This document shows, one piece after another, positions 57,813 to 64,000 of a DNA stretch of 64,000 nucleotides. The DNA is from Pogonophryne albipinna (taxonomy: Eukaryota > Chordata > Actinopteri > Perciformes > Artedidraconidae). The DNA is taken from contig CM053251.1 of assembly GCA_028583405.1 (NCBI GenBank), positions 5,428,983 through 5,492,982 of the forward strand, in the 5' to 3' direction. Below the pieces are notes generated by a model. The model was not told where the DNA came from. It saw nothing but the letters and a program-made list of their open reading frames with translations, and ran no database searches. The first letter of the stretch is position 1, and every line of letters starts with the position of its first letter. Position numbers and translations under genes: made by a program.

Positions 57813-57897
57813 GTCAAACCCATCAGCGCAGTGAAATAATAATCATGAGTATCAGGTGAAACACGGACTCACATGCAAATCATCATTAAGGTTTGAC
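57813..57897 (-). ncRNA. snord126: C/D box snoRNA, copy A (SNORD126-type guide)
   Basis: An 85-nt unit on the minus strand. The terminal stem is GTCAAACC / GGTTTGAC, the C box ATGATGA, the D' box CTGA after GTCCGTGTTTCAC, a C'-like CATGATTA, and the D box CTGA after CACTGCG. The 12 nt GTCCGTGTTTCA are complementary to the conserved 28S segment TGAAACACGGAC. The D'+5 rule points to the middle A of AAA, three residues before the U18 target, which I recall as the SNORD126 site. The name rests on that target and on the 14q11.2 synteny, not on an alignment. Confidence 0.8.
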
Positions 57898-58284
57898 GTA
57901 TGATGCAGAACCAAAGCTTTTATACAGAAATGTGTCATCTTAATCCACACAGATGTACTTCGGGTAAAAAGCACATTGCTTTCTTATCCACAATTTAATT
58001 AAACTATTTGTGAACCCCTTAAACATTGTGTTCAACAAAGTCAGAAAATGTCTGATTGGTGCATCCTTATCTAAAGCATTACTTAGGCTTTTATGGATTA
58101 CGTAAACTGACAGCAGTGTGTGCAACCACACGTGGTAAAGTGCATATATCTATTATCCAACAAGACAGATACTGACCTTAGCAAGATTCCTTTAGTCCTG
58201 GTTCGTAAATCCTTTAAAAAAAAAAAAAAGACAGATTAGTCTCAGTTTGCAAAACAATAAAACATCCTCACTAGGTTCCGTTTT

Positions 58285-58369
58285 GTCAAACCCATCAGCG
58301 CAGTGAAATAATAATCATGAGTTTCAGGTGAAACACGGACTCACATGCAAATCATCATTAAGGTTTGAC
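58285..58369 (-). ncRNA. snord126: C/D box snoRNA, copy B (SNORD126-type guide)
   Basis: Same length, stem, C, D', C' and D boxes and guide as copy A, with one base difference next to the D' box (CTGAAAC against CTGATAC). Copy spacing is 472 bp, and flanking intron sequence (agtctcagtttgcaa, catcctc) is also shared, so the unit arose by tandem duplication of intron plus snoRNA. Confidence 0.8.
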
Positions 58370-59858
58370 TGGGATGCATAGCAACGGTTTAAGTATACAT
58401 GGTTAATAAGTTAACTGCAACGTATTCGCCAAGTTGCACCGGCAGTTCAACCCGACAGTAACGTTGAGTTTTTACTTTAAGATCATCTGGAGGATCTGTT
58501 TTGTGGGTGCTGCCGCTAAGAAGCATTGCCTTATACAGAAAGGCTAGTTAGTTTAGTCTAGTATAAACATCTCAACACATAACCTCTTATTTAAGCATGA
58601 AACATCTTTAAAAAAGTAATTAAAAAAAATAAGATCCTTGAAAAGCTACATTGAAGGACTGTTACAGCAAGGTGTAAACCGTCCAATGAGTGCACAATAT
58701 CTCGAAAAAGTGACATTTGAAGGTCTGCCAATTGCACTAATAAAATTATTAATGTAATTCTAGTAAACTTTAAATACAGTGCAGATTTCTCACAACTGCC
58801 ACAGAGCTCTTCATGGTCCCCACAAGTGGCTAATAACAAAAAATACCATTACAAAAATGAAATAATATCATGTTATAGGTAATAAGGCAACTAGTAAAGA
58901 TGTTTTAATCCAAAGACCATTTCAAATATCAGCTACTCTGGAATAAGAGGCCTCCTCGGCTGGTTGCCACAGACCATGCGGTCCTCTGAAGCCACAGTGC
59001 TAACACACCATCTATGCGGAAATAACCGCAGCAAACAGCGACAAGCAGGTACATAAAACACCTCAACTGCGACATAAACAAACTAATATCAGACCAAATA
59101 TGAATAAATACCTTTGTTGAAGCTTCACGCATGTTGTTCTTGTATCTCTCAGCCTCAACACGTCCTGCCTGCTTCACAGCAACAAGGAAGAGAAGTTGTT
59201 AATGAAGCCGAGGCTCTATTTATCTGCTTATCAAAACCACGTGTTTGGAAACAGGCAACTTCCGGTCCTGGTGCAGTAGTCCATACAAAAGCCTTATAAA
59301 AACAAATGTTAACATAAATCAAAAACCACAGATTCAGGTCAATGCATATTTAGTGCTTATTATTACTTTATGAATACAAAATCCTTGTTATTTTTAAAGA
59401 CAAAACTAGCACTGTACTGCAAAGTGTGTGAAAAAGAAATCACCTAAATACATTTATACCATTTCTAATGCCTTAGAATTATTGGAAGATACTATTAGCT
59501 GTTTTATTTATTTCTGAGGTATTTTAATATGTTATAACTCTGTCTACAATGTGTTCTTCGTTGTTAAAAAGAGTATATTACTGATCATCACATGCCTGCC
59601 ATCTATTGTTGTAGCCTGTAACCTTTCATATCTATTGTGTGTTCCTTTTTCGACTTTGGAAATTAACATGTTGGTCTTTTCTTGAAACTAATAAACAAAT
59701 TTATAAAACTACAAAATGACGCATCTCCATGTATACGGAAGCCCTGTTGGTCCAAAAAGCGAGAAACAACTCACCGACTGCTACACAGTGAAGGAAACTG
59801 TAACCTGCTGTGTCGTTTAGCTTTTTCCATTCATAATTTGGAGCGTAAATCAACAAGG

Positions 59859-62800
59859 ATGAGAGTTTTAATTGGTATGTACGTTATTTAATAAATATAT
59901 CGTTTTATAAAGTCGCTTCGGAAAGGTCAAAGTGACATAACGTTACCAGCTATCTGTTAGCTAATGTTAGCTTTGCAGGTATCATTTGAGTATAAGTAGT
60001 AGTACGTGTGCATTATTATGTGCGTGCAGAAAACTACAGCTATTCAAGCGTGTCAACTATTTGATTACACCTAGAAAACTGTCACTGTGTTTGTAATTGT
60101 TGCTAACTGTGCTAAAGTCCTGTTTTGTAAGCATGTCTAGTACGCATGCGCACTGGCACAATTACATGACTTCAATACATGTATTGTTTCCAATACTTTG
60201 TGTATAAATAGAGCAAATATATACTGAATTTCTCTTAGAGTGAAAATGTATCTTTGCGTACCTTTTTCAAAACAAAAATCAAACAAGCAGTGAATAAAAC
60301 ACACATAGACAAGGTCATATTACACATGAAAACAGTTGAAATTCATCATGAAAGATATTCTGCTGGATTTCTTCATCTTTTCTGTATATAGCTGAGTCAA
60401 GGGTTTTTGGGGATGCAAACTATTTAGCTTGCAATTGACACAATCCTGGAAAGTCTATTCTAAGATCTACAGTTTTAAGAAACATTACCAGGCAGGGACG
60501 TGAAAAGTTAAGAAACCCTCTAAATATTAGTTTGTATTCTAGTTCCAAAAAACATAATAAAGCAGCCCAATCAATGTGATTAAAACTTGTGTACATGTAA
60601 GCTAAACCATATTTTCTCTCATTAATGGTAACTGATAATATGTGCATCTTTAGTTCCTCTGTTGTTATGATCATTTATTTATATTTCCTTCCCTAGGAGG
60701 GGGATCTGGCTTCATTGGACGAGAACTTACTCGCCTGCTGAAAAACAAAGGTCATGAGGTCACAGTGATATCTCGCCAGCCTGGCCCAGGGAAAATAACA
60801 TGGGTATGATCTGTAGTCAAACAGTAGGGACTAATTTCATCTCTTATCGTGAGAAAAATCGTCTGTTGAATATTTGTATTTATTTAATTGGCTTTATTGA
60901 AGATAGTTATAATGCATTTTATTTTTTAAGCGCCTTTCAAGGCACACAAGGTCGACTAATTGCAGATCAATGTGCTGTATCTACATCCGGAGTCATTCAT
61001 ACATTTATTTTCTTCTGTACATCTGCAGGGGGAGTTGGAGTCTCATGGCCTCCCACCATGTGAGGGTGCCGTCAACCTGGCTGGAGAGAATCTAATGAAC
61101 CCTCTACGATGGTGAGCAATACAAAAAGAAGAAGCGACAACCACTACTAATACAACTACACTATTTCAGTAGCTAATACACTAACGGCCCGTCCACACTA
61201 CAGCTTCGACAGCTTCAAAAGCGGTTTCCAACGCTTCTGCCCATTCACTTTGAATGGTGTGACGTCACTTTTCGCCGAACTGCATTGTGGGAAGCAGAGC
61301 GGAGCTTTCCTGGCGTTTCAGGCTGCAAAAGTTGAGCAATGTTCAACTTTTGAAGCTTCTGAAGCTTTCGGTGGAAGCGTCAGCCAATCAAATAATATGC
61401 CAGTACAAGCTCTAGCCAATCAAACCGCTGCTTGTGTGTCAGGGGCGGGAGATTCATGTGATTGGTTGTTGGTCGAGCTTCAGACACGCCCAGCTCCAAG
61501 CTTTTTTTGAAGCTGTAGTGTGGACGGGCCGTAAATGGTCAAATGTTTGAAAACGTTCTTGTTCGGGATTGGCCTGTACAAAGCAGTGACTTTAGCCATA
61601 TCCAATACATTTAGGGAGGCGTGTGGTACAGGTTCAAACCCCACTGCAGTCAGCATGTCGTTGTGTCCCTGAGACACTTCACCCCAAAGTGCTCCTGTGG
61701 GGATTGCCCACCGTATTGAGTATGTAAGTCGCTTTGGATAAAAGCGTCTAACAAGTGACATGTCATGTAATTTAGGAAGCACTACGAGTGAGGGCTTATC
61801 ACAAAGATTCAGAGCAGACTTCTTAGGATATTTGTTGTAAATCTCTGCAACCGGGTTCTAAAATCTGTTAGAAAGATTTCCCAGAAGAGTGGAGGCTGTT
61901 GTAGGCAAAAATAAAGACGATAGCTTTTTAAAAAAAAAGTGGTTCAGAAATCCCATATCGCTTTGATATCTGCATACTTTTGATCACAAAGGGTTTTGTC
62001 CTGCTTTGAATTTCCTGATAACGTTTTTTTGTCCTCGTGTATTGATTCACTAAACATAGATATAAATGGAAATTGTGATTGGGAAAATTCCGTACAGAAT
62101 AAGTTTGACTGTTGATACTGGATCTCAACCTGATCATTTTGATTTATCAGGTGGAATGAAAGCTATAAAAAGGATTTATACTCCAGTCGTATTGACTCTA
62201 CGAAATCTCTGGCTCAAGCCATTGCTGCTTCCCCCAATCCTCCTCACTCCTGGGTCGTGGTATCGGGAGTAGGTGAGTTTCTGCCTCATAACAAAACTGT
62301 ATATTAAGTATACTGTCATTAACATGTGTTGTTGTATATTTAAAATGTCTCCTTTTGATCCATAGCTTGTTACAAGCCCAGTCTGACAGCTGAGTACACA
62401 GAAGAGAGTGAATGGACACCATTTGACATCCTCTCCAAACTGGTGAAGGAGTGGGAGGGCTCGGCTCTTCTTCCTGATAATGTGACAAACACCACCAAAC
62501 AAGTCGTCATCAGGGCTGGTACGTAAAACAACCCCGGCATATTTCACTGAAGATCCCGTAGAAAACCGTCTAAGTTTGATTCACATTAACAATATATTGA
62601 AGTGTCAGCAAACAACAGGTTAACAAGACAACAACTTATAACCCAGGGAAACTAGTGAGTTCATATATCTGTGGATGTCGCTGTTGCAGTGGATGCTTTG
62701 TTTCTAATTCTGAAGTTTGATGTTCTTCAAAATCAGATATTATATCATATGGATATTTGTGTACCTGCAGTCTTTTTTTTTGGTTTGGTTTGTGAGGGTC

Positions 62801-63461
62801 ATCAGCTCTGTTTCCAGATTGAGGCTGGTGCAAAGACTTTAAGTTTTATTTTTGGGCGCCACCTGGAATACTGTAATCTACCTGGATCCATCTTTTTGTA
62901 TATGCGTTCACACTATCATTTGTATCATCTGGATTCAAGTCTTATGGCCTGTGGGAATGTGTATGTTGTACATTTATGTATGAGATGCCTATAGTGTCAT
63001 CTGAAACATCCATTCCTCCCCCCCCTCCTCCAGGGGCAGTTTTAGGCCGTGACGGTGGTGCCATGAAGCAGATGCTGCTCCCCTTTTGGCTCGGCCTGGG
63101 GGGCACCTTGGGGTCCGGACGGCAGCCGTTCCCCTGGATCCACGTCTCGGACCTGGCAGGACTCATCGCCCACGCTCTGGAGCCCCCTGCCGATCCCCCC
63201 TCGCCCTCACAACAAGTGCTCAACGGTGTGGCGCCCGCTCTGAACACCAACCTGGAGTTCACTAAAGAGCTGGGCCGAGTGCTGAGGAGGCCCACCGTTT
63301 TCCCTGTGCCTGCCTTCGTCATGAATACCTTAATGGGCTCTGAGAGGGCCGTGGTCTTCATGGAGGGACAGAAAGTCATACCAAAGAGGACTCAAGAGGC
63401 CGGCTTTCAGTACAAGTTCCCAGATCTGACCTCAGCCCTGAAAGAGATCGTTGGGAGTTAA
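59859..63461 (+). CDS. sdr39u1: Epimerase family protein SDR39U1; six coding exons
   Basis: Exons 59859-59874, 60697-60803, 61029-61111, 62151-62272, 62366-62518 and 63034-63461 join in phase to 302 codons plus stop. The N terminus MRVLIGGGSGFIGRELTRLL holds the GGxGFIG dinucleotide-binding loop of atypical short-chain dehydrogenases. AVNLAGEN, LTAEYTEES, VVIRAGAVLGRDGGAM and PWIHVSDLAG follow, all close to human SDR39U1. The C-terminal DUF1731-type segment includes EGQKVIPKRT and FPDLTSALKEIV. The family is predicted to be NADP(H)-binding; its physiological substrate is not established to my knowledge. The YY pair in the human active-site-like region (VAYYQPS) reads VACYKPS here. Exon 1 holds only 16 coding nt. 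Polyadenylation signals lie at 63586-63591 and 63921-63926. Confidence 0.94.
61185..61531. mobile_element. PIF/Harbinger-like MITE, 347 bp
   Basis: The ends CGGCCCGTCCACACTACAGC and GCTGTAGTGTGGACGGGCCG are perfect inverted repeats, flanked by TAA on both sides (61182-61184 and 61532-61534), a 3-bp duplication typical of PIF/Harbinger. Internal gaagctt motifs form further palindromes. It lies in sdr39u1 intron 3. Confidence 0.88.
61620..61775 (+). mobile_element. Partial tRNA-derived SINE
   Basis: A B-box-like ggttcaaaccccactgcag is followed by a body ending ggataaaagcgtctaacaag. The A box is missing or decayed. Same family as 51285-51450. Confidence 0.7.
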
Positions 63462-64000
63462 CAGATGTTGAAGGAAAGGGCTGACTAAGAACTTTCTGTA
63501 AATGTGTGCTCATATTTACTGGATTACAAGATTTAAACAAATCGTGTCAGCTCAAATCAAGGATTCCTAGAAAATAAGACCAGTTAATAAATCTAATTTT
63601 TCCAGTTTGTACATACTAAGCATTAAAAAAAGATATCACTTACTCAGCACACAAATACAGGTGTGCATACATCACTACACTGCCTGACAAAAATGTGAGG
63701 TAACATTTTGAAATGTGGTCTTTACAATATACCACTTGTCTTTGTATTGTTTCCCATTCAGTGGTGTTTTTGAACTTCAGGATGATTTCAGTATAGTGAT
63801 AATTATCCATATTATCTGTGAGTTTTATTCTAAAATACTGAAGCGCGCAGAAGGGAAACCGTCAAAATTGCAGAATACTTGTTACAAGACATGGACTCAG
63901 ATTTGTTTAAGGTGTTGCTCAATAAAGCAGTGTAAAGTATGTTGTGATTTCTTTATTAAAGTAGTCAGAGGTTGTCAAATGAGTCAGTCATTTACAATCC
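63462..64000 (+). other. sdr39u1 3' UTR and downstream
   Basis: Contains the two AATAAA signals noted for sdr39u1. No other gene is seen before the window ends. Confidence 0.5.

Larger units (their letters stand above)
57635..59195 (-). ncRNA. Spliced non-coding snoRNA host gene
   Basis: Proposed exons on the minus strand: about 59195-59112 (donor AAAG/gtattt), 58211-58177 (acceptor ttttaaag, donor CTAAG/gtcagt) and 57734-about 57635 (acceptor ttttcttag, ATTAAA signal at 57660-57655). Each of the two introns carries one C/D snoRNA whose 3' end is 73 or 78 nt before the acceptor, the usual spacing for intronic C/D snoRNAs. The presumed start lies in a pyrimidine tract (ttctcttcc), as in TOP-type host genes. 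The exons show no conserved coding frame. The first exon could encode a short peptide, but I see no homology. Exon 1 lies about 660 bp from the divergent sdr39u1 start. Confidence 0.6.

Overview
The window is vertebrate nuclear DNA, most likely from a teleost fish. It has spliced genes with canonical splice sites, very long CA/GT microsatellites, fish-type MITEs, tRNA-derived SINEs and an L2-like LINE. The protein-coding content is four recognisable genes. No prokaryotic feature (operon, CRISPR array, ribosome binding site) is present.

Layout. About 1-8.6 kb is intergenic or leader-intron sequence full of transposon remnants. myadm follows at 8761-9642 (+) with one coding exon. 11.2-23.1 kb is a mobile-element block: a hAT inside a hAT at 11239-13486, a MITE inside a MITE at about 16161-17549, and a 4.6 kb hAT-flanked composite at 18541-23140 that carries an L2-like LINE. 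nfatc4 occupies 24167-43535 (-). I could join 13 coding exons with every phase matching, giving 881 codons. 43.5-50.7 kb is intergenic with more MITEs. ltb4r-like lies at 52800-56656 (+; four coding exons, 360 codons). A small snoRNA host gene (-) at about 57635-59195 carries two near-identical C/D snoRNAs with a SNORD126-type guide. sdr39u1 lies at 59859-63461 (+; six coding exons, 302 codons).

How the genes relate. NFATC4, LTB4R and SDR39U1 lie close together on human 14q11-q12, and SNORD126 is also on 14q11.2, so much of the window is a conserved vertebrate block; MYADM is elsewhere in human. The proteins do not form one pathway. NFATC4 is a calcineurin-responsive transcription factor, LTB4R an eicosanoid chemoattractant receptor, SDR39U1 an NAD(P)-binding SDR protein, MYADM a MARVEL-domain membrane protein, and the snoRNAs would direct 28S rRNA 2'-O-methylation.

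I found no convincing new multi-gene system. The parts most worth a second look are the duplicated intronic snoRNA, a duplicated splice acceptor that could define a 15-nt in-frame microexon in nfatc4, a GC-AG intron in nfatc4, an HRM triplet in place of DRY in the ltb4r product, a 37-bp perfect hairpin in the LINE tail, and several nested transposons whose target-site duplications can be read directly.
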